DNA of 34,456 nt, from the NCBI GenBank assembly GCA_022837245.1, contig JALHHX010000006.1, positions 1 through 34,456 of the forward strand. Direction: 5' to 3'. This document shows, in pieces, positions 7,190-15,116 of this stretch. Under the pieces are notes generated by a model. It was not told the DNA's origin. It was given only the letters and a program-made list of their open reading frames with translations, and searched no databases. Positions within the stretch are counted from its first letter, which is position 1; every line of letters starts with the position of its first letter. The position numbers and the translations under genes are program-made. Source of the stretch: Lentisphaerota bacterium. Its GTDB lineage: Bacteria > Verrucomicrobiota > Kiritimatiellia > RFP12 > UBA3636.

Positions 7190-9367
7190 ATGAACAACGA
7201 CGACACCAATTTGAGGCGGCAGGACCCCGAATCTGTGCACTTCCTGGATTATTGGCAAGTGCTGTTCTCCCGCAAGGAGGTCGTCATCGCGGTCTCTCTT
7301 ATGATGATCGTGACTGGAATTATCATAACACGCCAGATGCCGCGGATATACTCCGCCACATCCCTGATCCAAGTGCAGCGCGCCACTCCGGACATCGATG
7401 TGTTTTCGCAGTCTTACTACCGCTACGACCCCATCTTCCTGCGAACCCAGTTCGAAATCATCAAATCGAGGAAGATAATCGAGGCAGTTGTGCGGCGCGA
7501 GCGGCTTGACGACATCATGGGCGCGTCTTACGGATGGAAGAGCACGCAGACGGCGGCGTTCGACAACACCGTGAAGCTCATACAGGGCAAGACGTCGCTC
7601 AGCATCCGGCGCGATACTGAACTAATAGAAATCACGGTGCGTCTCGACAAGCCGGACTCCAAGGATGGCGAGGCGGCGATCGTCGCGGCCAGGGTGGCCA
7701 ACACGATCGCGGACGAGTTTCTAAAGCAGACACAGCAGGAAGCCAGATCCTCCGCGGAAGATGCGCTCAAAGACCTCGGTGCGGAAATAGAGAAGATGGA
7801 CCGCGATATACTTCAGGCGGAGGAAAAACTTGCGGAAATGCGCGAAAAGTACGGTATAACGCTCCTGTCGGATATAGACACCGGAACGGCCGCAATACGC
7901 TCCGGGATCGTGCAGCTCGCGGCCGAGACGGCGCGTGCGGCAATGATCGCCGACATCAAGAAATCCAAGTACGAGAAAATCGTGGAACTCTCCCCCGAAG
8001 AGGCCGCCGGCACGCTTGGCATCCTGACCGGCGACGTGTCGCTTCAGCCGCTGATTACAGAAAAACAGAAGCTGGAAATGACTGCGACAGTGCAGAAACA
8101 GGCAGGTCTTGGTCCAAATCACCCAAGCGTGGTGCAAAACGAAGCGCTGCTGCGGGACATTGCCAACAGGATTTCCGGACGTGTGGCGGAGATCAAACTC
8201 GGGCTTAAAGTTGACTACGAGCAGGCCCAGGCGGAATACGACATGTACTCCGCGAGGCTTGCAGAGGAAAGAACCAAGGAAAGGGAGTTGTCCTCTGGCA
8301 GCGCGCTGGAGTTTTATAAGACACAGAAGGAGATCGAGGCGATGCGGTCCAGCCGCGATACGCTCAAGCAGCGCCTCGTCTTCGAAAGCGTTGCGACGAA
8401 AATCCCCACCACGAGCGTGCGTATAATAGAAGAGGCCAAAGTCCCCGAGACCCCCGTCCCCGTAAGCCCGAATTTCGCGCTCAACATCACGCTCAGCGTC
8501 GTGGCTGGCCTGTTCTTCGGCGTCGTGCTCGCGTTCTTCGTCGAGTACCTCGACACCACAATCAAGAGCGTGGAAGACGTAGAGAAATACCTGAACACCA
8601 ACGTGGTGGGCGTCATACCACAGCGTATGCGCACTCTCAGCGATGCAGGTGCGCGCCCGAAACATTCGGAGGTTTACCGGGTGCTCAGGATGAACTTGAA
8701 ATCGTCCGCCAAACTTGGAGGTGGCAAGATCGTCATGTTCACAAGCGCCAGCGCGGGCGAAGGAAAATCGCTTACTTCCTTCAACCTAGCCTATGTCTGC
8801 GCGGAAGTAGGGGAGAAAGTTCTCCTGATCGACACGGACTTGCACCGCCCGCGTCTGCACAAGATCCTCAATGTCGACAACGAGATCGGCATCAGCAACG
8901 TCGTTGTGGGTGAAGTGACATTCGACGAGGCGCTGATCAAAACGGACAATTCCAAGCTTGATTTCATGCCCTCGGGACGCATCGCAAGCTCCAGCATATA
9001 CGGGCTGATGGACACTGACGAAATGAAGGCCGTGCTGGAGGAAGCCAGAAGCCGCTACGACCGTGTGATCATGGACGCGCCGCCCATGGTGGGCGTGAGC
9101 GACACTTCGCAGCTCGCACGGATATGCGACGGCGTGGTGATGGTCGTCCAGCACAGAAAATACCCCCGTGCGATATGCAAACGCGCCAAGGACATGGTCA
9201 CAAGCATGGGCGGCAACTTGCTCGGCGTGGTCTTGAACAACGTCAACGCCTCGCATGACTATTCCTCCTACTACTACGAGCACCAGTACTATTACTATTA
9301 CTACCAGACCGACTCGGACGGCAAAACTAAACGTACCGGGAGAAGCAAGGGCAAGAACAAATCCTGA
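7190..9367 (+). CDS. Wzc-type polysaccharide co-polymerase and BY-kinase
   Basis: The 725-residue product sets polymer length and export by autophosphorylation at the inner membrane. Order of parts: N-terminal Wzz domain with a membrane helix near residues 32-48; a long periplasmic region with coiled coils near 170-215 and 330-375; a second helix near 425-447; and a cytoplasmic BY-kinase domain. The kinase has Walker A in SAGEGKS (about 520-527), Walker A' in LLIDTDLHRPR (about 545) and Walker B in VIMDAPP. The tail has a tyrosine cluster near 690-706, ten tyrosines in 17 residues, followed by a basic end. The ATG at 7190 has a GAAGGA ribosome site; a TTG three bases earlier is less likely. 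It precedes the export lipoprotein by 22 bases. Confidence 0.93.
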   Translation: MNNDDTNLRRQDPESVHFLDYWQVLFSRKEVVIAVSLMMIVTGIIITRQMPRIYSATSLIQVQRATPDIDVFSQSYYRYDPIFLRTQFEIIKSRKIIEAVVRRERLDDIMGASYGWKSTQTAAFDNTVKLIQGKTSLSIRRDTELIEITVRLDKPDSKDGEAAIVAARVANTIADEFLKQTQQEARSSAEDALKDLGAEIEKMDRDILQAEEKLAEMREKYGITLLSDIDTGTAAIRSGIVQLAAETARAAMIADIKKSKYEKIVELSPEEAAGTLGILTGDVSLQPLITEKQKLEMTATVQKQAGLGPNHPSVVQNEALLRDIANRISGRVAEIKLGLKVDYEQAQAEYDMYSARLAEERTKERELSSGSALEFYKTQKEIEAMRSSRDTLKQRLVFESVATKIPTTSVRIIEEAKVPETPVPVSPNFALNITLSVVAGLFFGVVLAFFVEYLDTTIKSVEDVEKYLNTNVVGVIPQRMRTLSDAGARPKHSEVYRVLRMNLKSSAKLGGGKIVMFTSASAGEGKSLTSFNLAYVCAEVGEKVLLIDTDLHRPRLHKILNVDNEIGISNVVVGEVTFDEALIKTDNSKLDFMPSGRIASSSIYGLMDTDEMKAVLEEARSRYDRVIMDAPPMVGVSDTSQLARICDGVVMVVQHRKYPRAICKRAKDMVTSMGGNLLGVVLNNVNASHDYSSYYYEHQYYYYYYQTDSDGKTKRTGRSKGKNKS

Positions 9368-9389
9368 TAGAGTCTTCGGGAAGCAATCT

Positions 9390-10040
9390 ATGAAGCTTAA
9401 GAACGTACAAACCCTGTTGGCGGCCGTCTTTTTGGCAATGTTTGTTTCAGGATGCATGAGCCTCAATGGCATATTGTTCGGCAATCCAAGCATGGATCCG
9501 GCGTCGTGGGCCCCCCCGGTTCCGGGAATGACGATCGCACGGGGCTCTTCGGCATTCCGGCCGCTGCAAATGGGCGACACTGTTCAGATCACCCTGCGCG
9601 CCGGTGCCGTGGAACCCATGGACGTCGTGGACGTCGTGGACGCATACGGTAATGTCACACTGCCGCACCTCGGCGAATTCAAGGTCGGGCAGCTCACCAC
9701 GTCGGAGGCCGAGAAAGCCGTGGCCGACGCGTATGTCGAAAGCGGTTATTTCACTTCGCTCAACGTGACCATCGTCTCCCCCAACATGCAGCAGACACCC
9801 GAGATTTTCGTGACCGGCGAGGTCGCCAATAAAGGCAACTTCCCGTACCGCGACGGAATCACGCTCTGGCAGGCCATTGTTGGGGCAGGCGATGTGACGC
9901 CCTACGCCAGCAACAAGGTCAAGCTCGTGCGCAACGGTGTCGCGACTGAATACGATATCCGGAAGATCAAGAGAAACGTCTCCGAAAACCCCGTGCTTAT
10001 GCCGGGGGACATGATCGAAGTCTTGTCAAGCTTCTTCTAG
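9390..10040 (+). CDS. Short Wza-like polysaccharide export lipoprotein
   Basis: The 216-residue product begins with a lipoprotein signal (LLAAVFLAMFVSGC, lipobox VSGC near residue 22). It then shows a poly-export domain (FRPLQMGDTVQITLRAG...GNVTLPHLGEFKVGQLT) and one SLBB-like domain (IFVTGEVANKGNFPYRDGITLWQAI) ending in LMPGDMIEVLSSFF. Full Wza (about 380 residues) also has further SLBB repeats and a C-terminal amphipathic helix that makes the outer-membrane pore; both are missing. So this protein probably forms a periplasmic ring and relies on another pore, maybe the barrel at 5756-7090. The start at 9390 is chosen because it gives the lipoprotein signal directly; an upstream frame would bury it behind 45 polar residues. 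Confidence 0.88.
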   Translation: MKLKNVQTLLAAVFLAMFVSGCMSLNGILFGNPSMDPASWAPPVPGMTIARGSSAFRPLQMGDTVQITLRAGAVEPMDVVDVVDAYGNVTLPHLGEFKVGQLTTSEAEKAVADAYVESGYFTSLNVTIVSPNMQQTPEIFVTGEVANKGNFPYRDGITLWQAIVGAGDVTPYASNKVKLVRNGVATEYDIRKIKRNVSENPVLMPGDMIEVLSSFF

Positions 10041-10061
10041 CCGGAGCGGGGAGTCGAAGCA

Positions 10062-10685
10062 GTGGCATTCTTATCTCTCGCAACACGAAAAAAAATCGAC
10101 GTCATTGTCGCCAGCCTCCTATTCACATGCGGTGCGTTCAGTTTAATATATGCCGTAAAGGCTTCCGTCGCGCAGGCCATGTACAAGAAAACCAAATTCG
10201 GTTTTTTTGGCGGCCACGGAAAAGAGGTTCCCGCCACCTCCTCGGCCAGCCATGCGGCGTCGCAAGCGTTTAAAGCAGCTGGGTTGTATCCGCACAACTA
10301 CTACTTCCCCGCATACGCCGCCAAGCTCGCGTTCGAGGAGGCGCTGGCTGCGGGCAGCTCCATCGAATATTCCGAGAAGATCAAGATGGCGCTGCATTTT
10401 TCGAAAATGGCGGTGAACATCAACCCATACGACTCCGAGGCGCGCATGCTGTACGCCCACTCGCTCGCCGAAAAAGGCGAGGTCGCAGAGGCGATTTCCT
10501 TTTGGGAGACGCAGGTCATAGACCGTGAATTCTGGAGTTTTCAAAACCATGAGTTTTTGGCACGCCTTTATCTGCGCGCGTCAGATCCCGAAAGCCTCGA
10601 AAAGGCTGTGCGTGAAATCCCGCTCGTAGGCGACGCGGAACTCCGCAAAGAATTAACGGAGCTTAAAAAGCTAATAGGAAGATAG
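10062..10685 (+). CDS. Membrane-anchored TPR-like protein in the exopolysaccharide block
   Basis: The 207-residue product has one N-terminal membrane helix (about residues 12-34) after a short basic segment, then a helical domain. Helices from about residue 100 on, around ALHFSKMAVNINPYDSEARMLYAHSLAEKGEVAEAISFWE, look like TPR repeats: the NPYDSEARMLYAHSLAEKG pattern is typical. It starts at a GTG with GGGGAG upstream and lies between the Wza-like and amidotransferase genes with gaps of 21 and 8 bases, so it is probably in the same operon. A scaffold role in polymer synthesis or export is inferred from position only. Confidence 0.7.
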   Translation: MAFLSLATRKKIDVIVASLLFTCGAFSLIYAVKASVAQAMYKKTKFGFFGGHGKEVPATSSASHAASQAFKAAGLYPHNYYFPAYAAKLAFEEALAAGSSIEYSEKIKMALHFSKMAVNINPYDSEARMLYAHSLAEKGEVAEAISFWETQVIDREFWSFQNHEFLARLYLRASDPESLEKAVREIPLVGDAELRKELTELKKLIGR

Positions 10686-10693
10686 GAATGTCA

Positions 10694-12613
10694 ATGTGCG
10701 GTATTGCCGGTTTTTTCGGCGAAGGCGCCCCGGGGCGCGTGCGCGGGATGTGCGAATTAATGACTTTTCGGGGGCCCGACGACAGCGGCTTCATGGATAG
10801 GGATGCCGGGTCGCTCGGTCAGCGGCGCCTGAGCATTATTGACCTCGCCGGCGGCCGCCAGCCGATCCTAAATGAGGACGGTTCGCTAGCGCTGGTCTGT
10901 AATGGGGAAATCTACAACAGTCCAACCTTGCGGGATGAACTTGCGGCCCGTGGGCACGTGCTATCCACCGCTACGGACGTAGAGGTGATCCTCCACCTTT
11001 ACGAGGAATGCGGCGACGAATGCATCACCAGGCTGCGTGGCATGTTCGCATTCGGCCTCTGGGATTTCAAACGCAACCGCATCCTGCTTGGACGCGACCA
11101 CATGGGCCAGAAGCCACTCTTCTTCGCGCACGCCAACGGCAATTTCGCATTCGCGTCGGAGGTCAAGTCGATCCTCGCATCAGGCATCGTCGAGCGCAAG
11201 CCCGATATCGAAGGGCTGTGGCATTACATGTCGCTGCGTTACCTGCCGGACGAGCGCACGCTCTTCGAAGGCGTCATGAAGCTCCAGGCCGGACACCGCG
11301 CCGTCTATGAAAACGGCAAGGTGTCGGTAAGCCAATACTGGCATCTGGACTCGTTCAATAACAAGCTAAAAGGAAGCGAAAGGGAGCTGGCCGACGAACT
11401 TGAGCGCGTGCTGCTGGAATCGGTTGAGATGCACCTGCTAAGCGATGTGCCTGTGGGTGCTTTCCTGAGCGGCGGGATAGACTCCAGCCTCATCACGGCG
11501 ATGATGGCGAAAATAAAAGGCGAGCCTTTCCACTCCTTCTCCATAGGGGTCAAGGAGCAGGATATCAATGAGCTGCCGTGGGCGCGCATGATTTCATCCA
11601 AGTATAATCTGATCGCGCGCGAGGAGATCGTAGAGGCTGATATCATCCACAAAATCCCCGAGATGATCTTCCACATGGACGAGCCCGCGGATCCCTTCGG
11701 CGTGGGCGTGTACCTCGTCTCACAAGTCGCAGCGCGCGATGTCAAGGTGGTTCTGAGTGGCGATGGCGGCGACGAGAATTTCGCGGGATACGATCGTTTC
11801 GCGGGGCAGAAGCTGGCCGGGCTATATTCAGTTTTCCCGGCATGGATGCGCCGCCACATCTTTGGCAAGGTCTTCAACCTGATTCCCGAATCATTCGGCT
11901 ACAAGAGCATGGCGTCGAAGCTCAAATGGCTCAACGACATGTCGTTTTACGATGCAGGCGGCCGCTACGCGCGCAGCATGAGCTTTTTGCGTTTCACAGA
12001 CGAGAATAAGGAGGCGCTCTTTACCGACGAGGCTGTAAAGCGCATAGCCGACACTGACTCCGCCGGAAAAATCCTGAGCTATTTCAACGACGGGACGGCC
12101 GAGGAGTTTCTAGACAAGATGCTCTACACCGACTTGATGACGCGCATGCCGGACCACCTGCTCGCAATATCCGACCGTATGGGTATGGCGCATTCAATAG
12201 AAATCCGCCCGCCGATGATCGACTACAAGGTTACCGAATTCGCGGCGTCGCTGCCATGCGATATGAAGCTCCACGGACGCCAGCTCAAATACATTCTGCG
12301 CAAGGTCGCATCGCGCTACATGCCCCAGGAACTGATAGACCGCCCCAAGCAGGGTTTCGGCTTTCCGATTGCACGCTGGCTCCGCACCGACCTCGCGCAC
12401 TTCCTCAAAGAGCTTTTTGCGGAATCACGTTTCGTGGAACTCGGAGTCTTCCGCCAAGAGGAAATAGACCGTCTGGTGAACGAGCACCTAGGCGGCAAAG
12501 CCGATCATAACTTCCGGCTCTGGATACTGATGAACTTGGAGATATGGCACAGGATGTCATTCGAAGGCAAATCGGTTTCCGACATGCACGAGTACATCGA
12601 CGGCAAGCTATAG
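10694..12613 (+). CDS. asnB: AsnB-type glutamine-dependent amidotransferase
   Basis: Members of this family make asparagine from aspartate or amidate other carboxylates, for example uronic-acid sugars in surface polysaccharides. The ATG at 10694 makes Cys the second residue (MCGIAGFFG), which is needed because the processed N-terminal Cys is the glutaminase nucleophile; an ATG two codons earlier would spoil this. Glutaminase motifs RGPDDSG, RRLSIIDL and CNGEIYN follow. The synthetase half has the PP-loop SGGIDSS (about 259-265), the LSGDGGDENFAGYDRF motif and a normal C-terminus (639 residues). Position at the end of the export operon suggests a sugar-modifying role, but ordinary asparagine synthesis cannot be excluded. 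Six bases overlap the convergent hydrolase. Confidence 0.88.
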   Translation: MCGIAGFFGEGAPGRVRGMCELMTFRGPDDSGFMDRDAGSLGQRRLSIIDLAGGRQPILNEDGSLALVCNGEIYNSPTLRDELAARGHVLSTATDVEVILHLYEECGDECITRLRGMFAFGLWDFKRNRILLGRDHMGQKPLFFAHANGNFAFASEVKSILASGIVERKPDIEGLWHYMSLRYLPDERTLFEGVMKLQAGHRAVYENGKVSVSQYWHLDSFNNKLKGSERELADELERVLLESVEMHLLSDVPVGAFLSGGIDSSLITAMMAKIKGEPFHSFSIGVKEQDINELPWARMISSKYNLIAREEIVEADIIHKIPEMIFHMDEPADPFGVGVYLVSQVAARDVKVVLSGDGGDENFAGYDRFAGQKLAGLYSVFPAWMRRHIFGKVFNLIPESFGYKSMASKLKWLNDMSFYDAGGRYARSMSFLRFTDENKEALFTDEAVKRIADTDSAGKILSYFNDGTAEEFLDKMLYTDLMTRMPDHLLAISDRMGMAHSIEIRPPMIDYKVTEFAASLPCDMKLHGRQLKYILRKVASRYMPQELIDRPKQGFGFPIARWLRTDLAHFLKELFAESRFVELGVFRQEEIDRLVNEHLGGKADHNFRLWILMNLEIWHRMSFEGKSVSDMHEYIDGKL

Positions 12614-13714
12614 CGCAAAGGGCGTGTAGAGCGGATCCCAGGGAAGGGGTTTGCCGAAATAGTGCCAGTCACAGTAGTCGAGCATGGCTGTCCAGTCTGG
12701 TATGCCGTGTTCATGCCCGCCATTGCGGAAGTGCATGCCCGCGTGGGCGTCACGTCCACCTAGAAATCGGTAGACCTCGCGTGCGGCGGCGTGCGTGACG
12801 CATGCGCCGGCGGGGTTCGCCCAGAGATCCCCGAGAGCCTCTGTCGAGACAACGGGGCGCGGAGCGCACAGCGCCTTGAGGTAATGGCTGTCGAAAGGGA
12901 GCTCCGTCTCGCGGCGAGCGTAGGCGGCGAAACCCGGCGTGAACCATGATGGGAAGACCCGCGTGATAACTTCCAGCGGTTCCGCGCCTTGAGCCTGTAA
13001 CAACCAGCTGCCTGAGCCGCCTGAGCCCGAGCCGTTGGGGAAGACGGTTGCGAAACGTTCGTCGAAAGCTCCGGCCAGCAGGGCCGCCTTTCCGCCGCGT
13101 GAATGTCCGCACACTGCCACGCGCGAAGCATCGAGGCCTTTGATCTCCTGGATGGCGTCCAAAACGCGGCTGAATCCCCATGCCCATCCGGCGATGGCAC
13201 CGAACTCGAGCTCCGGGTGGCGCCGCCCCAGCACGCTCCCGCGCACGGCTTCGTGGGACTCGCCTATATCGGGCGATACGGTCGTCCGGTCGAAGACGCA
13301 TAGGGCATAACCCCTGCCTGTCACAAGCTCGGCGAATTCTGGCGTCACACGCTGCCAGCAACCGTCGCCGCATATGACCACGGGGGTCGGGGATTCGGAA
13401 TCTGCCTTGATGGGGGTGTAGAGGTCGAGGAGGATGCCGTAGTCGCTGTCCGCGAACGGGAACGTCACAAGCCTGGCGTGAGTGGCGGACGGAGCATTCC
13501 TGAAAGCGCCCTTCCCCGGTTTTGTCGTGACAACCCTTGGGCGGCCTTCCGGCGTAGGCGGCATGGGGCCGTAACAGATGTCCTGAAGTGGCTTAATCAG
13601 TTCAAGTCGCCGGCGCCGCCAATCCTCCGCTGTCAGAACAGGCGTTCCGCTGTCGAAGCGGAGCAGATCCTGCAGTTTGGCTCCCGGATTTTTAAAAACT
13701 GGCGTCGGTTTCAT
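12608..13714 (-). CDS. CE15-like (glucuronoyl esterase-like) alpha/beta hydrolase
   Basis: The 368-residue product has the CE15 pattern: nucleophile Ser205 in GHSRGGKAAL, then DERFATVFPNGSGSGG, APRPVVSTEALGDLWANP and the catalytic His region GGHEHG (His334 or His336). CE15 enzymes cut esters between glucuronic acid and lignin or other alcohols. The usual acid, Glu in the PQESG motif, is replaced by Gly228 (PNGSG); Asp296 in GDLWANP is at the position where some bacterial CE15 proteins carry an alternative acid. No signal peptide is seen, which is unusual for a plant-wall enzyme and suggests intracellular work on oligosaccharides. No ribosome site is clear before the ATG. Confidence 0.75.
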   Translation of the reverse strand: MKPTPVFKNPGAKLQDLLRFDSGTPVLTAEDWRRRRLELIKPLQDICYGPMPPTPEGRPRVVTTKPGKGAFRNAPSATHARLVTFPFADSDYGILLDLYTPIKADSESPTPVVICGDGCWQRVTPEFAELVTGRGYALCVFDRTTVSPDIGESHEAVRGSVLGRRHPELEFGAIAGWAWGFSRVLDAIQEIKGLDASRVAVCGHSRGGKAALLAGAFDERFATVFPNGSGSGGSGSWLLQAQGAEPLEVITRVFPSWFTPGFAAYARRETELPFDSHYLKALCAPRPVVSTEALGDLWANPAGACVTHAAAREVYRFLGGRDAHAGMHFRNGGHEHGIPDWTAMLDYCDWHYFGKPLPWDPLYTPFAL

Positions 13715-13764
13715 TTTTTATTTTCTTGCACCGTTGATGCGTCAGGTATTTTTTTAAAGAAATA

Positions 13765-13798
13765 AAAAGGCGGCGGAGATTTTCCCCCGCAGCCTTTT
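13765..13798 (-). terminator. Terminator after the glycine-zipper lipoprotein gene
   Basis: AAAAGGCGGCGG (13765-13776) pairs with CCGCAGCCTTTT (13787-13798) with one mismatch. On the minus strand the stem runs into TTTTTATT. It lies 27 bases past the lipoprotein stop and before the hydrolase gene, so these two genes are probably transcribed separately. Confidence 0.75.
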
Positions 13799-13824
13799 AT
13801 GTCGCGTTTACGCTTTATGTGCCA

Positions 13825-14298
13825 CTACGGACGAACGCGCTTCGTGCCCTGCGGGCTGATCAGCACCTGCACAGCCTGACCTGCTTGGAATATGTCTTTC
13901 CCAGGCTCTTGAACGATTGCCTCGACTGCGCCGTTCTCGTACTGGACTGTGATCTCGATCGCACGTTTGCCGGTTGCGGTGTTTTCAAGCGCCGCGCCAG
14001 CCGCCGCGCCGCCGAGGGCGCCAGCCGCCGTTGCGATATCTTTGCCTGAGCCGCCGCCGATCGAGTGGCCAATCACGCCGCCGAGCACAGCGCCTCCGAG
14101 TCCGCCCACAACACCTTGTGTGCCTTCGATGTAGACTTCCTTTACGGACACGACTGTGGCGTTTAGCACGGCGTTGCCGGTTCTGGCCTCGTCTCTGGAA
14201 TACACGTCGCCCCTATAGCTCTGGCAACCCGCAGCCATGGCCAGAGCCAGAACGGCGATACCCGTTACCTTGAATGGAATTGTTTTCATGCTGATCAT
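13825..14298 (-). CDS. Glycine-zipper lipoprotein, 17-kDa antigen/SlyB-like
   Basis: The 157-residue product has a lipoprotein signal (VTGIAVLALAMAAGCQS, lipobox AAGC at about residue 25) and a glycine-zipper hairpin (about residues 60-105, GGLGGAVLGGVIGHSIGGG and GALGGAAAGAAL). The rest, EITVQYENGAVEAIVQEPG...FQAGQAVQVLI, is the small beta domain common in SlyB/Pcp/rickettsial 17-kDa antigen relatives. These are outer-membrane lipoproteins thought to stabilise the envelope. AGGAGG stands five bases before the first ATG, so translation starts MISMKTIPF rather than at the internal Met4. It lies downstream of lolD, which helps make its release to the outer membrane possible. Confidence 0.88.
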   Translation of the reverse strand: MISMKTIPFKVTGIAVLALAMAAGCQSYRGDVYSRDEARTGNAVLNATVVSVKEVYIEGTQGVVGGLGGAVLGGVIGHSIGGGSGKDIATAAGALGGAAAGAALENTATGKRAIEITVQYENGAVEAIVQEPGKDIFQAGQAVQVLISPQGTKRVRP

Positions 14299-14389
14299 AA
14301 TGTCCTCCTGTGTTTTAATCGGTTGTGAAATGGCCTTGAAGTTTTTAAACGGTGCTTATGTTATTACTTTGACGTTTTTTTCGCAATAA

Positions 14390-15112
14390 TTATTCATCCT
14401 CCACCAACCGCCCGTCTTCTAGACGGACTATGCGGTCGCAGCGACCGGCGATATCTGTCGAGTGAGTCACCATTACGAGCGCGGGGGCTCCATGCCCTTC
14501 TGAATCTTCCTGTTTCGATATGCCAAAGAGCATGTCTAATATCTGGTTGCCTGTGGCGGGGTCCAGGTTGCCAGTGGGTTCGTCTGCGAGTATAAGAGCA
14601 GGGGAATTCATCATGGCGCGCGCAATGGCGACGCGTTGCTGTTCGCCGCCAGAGAGTTCTTTCGGGAGATGCGACAGGCGGTCGGCAAGGCCGGCCAGCT
14701 CTAGCAGGTGCAGGGCGCGCGCGCGGGAGTCTCGGCTGTTGCCTGGAAGCGCGAGAGAAGGAAGCATGACGTTCTCGACTATGTTCATTTCCGGCATGAG
14801 ATTGTATGCCTGGAAGACGAACCCGACGTCACGTGCTCTAACCTGCGAACGCAGCCTTTCCGATGCGCAGGTAATTTTGCGTCCCTTTATGGCGACGCGC
14901 GTTCCCGGGCGGCTGTCGGGCTTGTCGAGCCCTCCCAGAATGTTAAGCAGTGTGCTTTTGCCGGAGCCGCTCTTGCCGGTTATCGCCACGTGCTCCCCCG
15001 GCGCCACTGTTAATGAGGCTCCGCACAGGATCCTCAATGTTGCTTTCGGGAGCTTGTAGGTCTTGTGTATTTCTTCCGCCTGAAGCGCGAAATTGTTGTT
15101 TGTGCCGTTCAT
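14390..15112 (-). CDS. lolD: Lipoprotein-releasing ABC transporter ATP-binding subunit
   Basis: LolD powers release of outer-membrane lipoproteins from the inner membrane to the LolA carrier. The 240-residue product has Walker A (GKSGSGKST), a Q-loop (FVFQAYNLMPEM), the ABC signature LSGGEQQRVAIARA, Walker B ILADEPTGNLD and the switch histidine in VMVTHS. MacB-like exporters have similar ATPases, but the neighbour is a LolC/E-type permease whose stop is only four bases before this start, so this is an operon pair. LolA and LolB are not in the window. Confidence 0.93.
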   Translation of the reverse strand: MNGTNNNFALQAEEIHKTYKLPKATLRILCGASLTVAPGEHVAITGKSGSGKSTLLNILGGLDKPDSRPGTRVAIKGRKITCASERLRSQVRARDVGFVFQAYNLMPEMNIVENVMLPSLALPGNSRDSRARALHLLELAGLADRLSHLPKELSGGEQQRVAIARAMMNSPALILADEPTGNLDPATGNQILDMLFGISKQEDSEGHGAPALVMVTHSTDIAGRCDRIVRLEDGRLVEDE

Positions 15113-15116
15113 CGCT

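Noticed and set aside
7721..8665. Open frame of 314 codons antisense to the BY-kinase gene
   Set aside because: It mirrors the kinase coding sequence, with His- and Arg-rich low-complexity product and no ribosome site.
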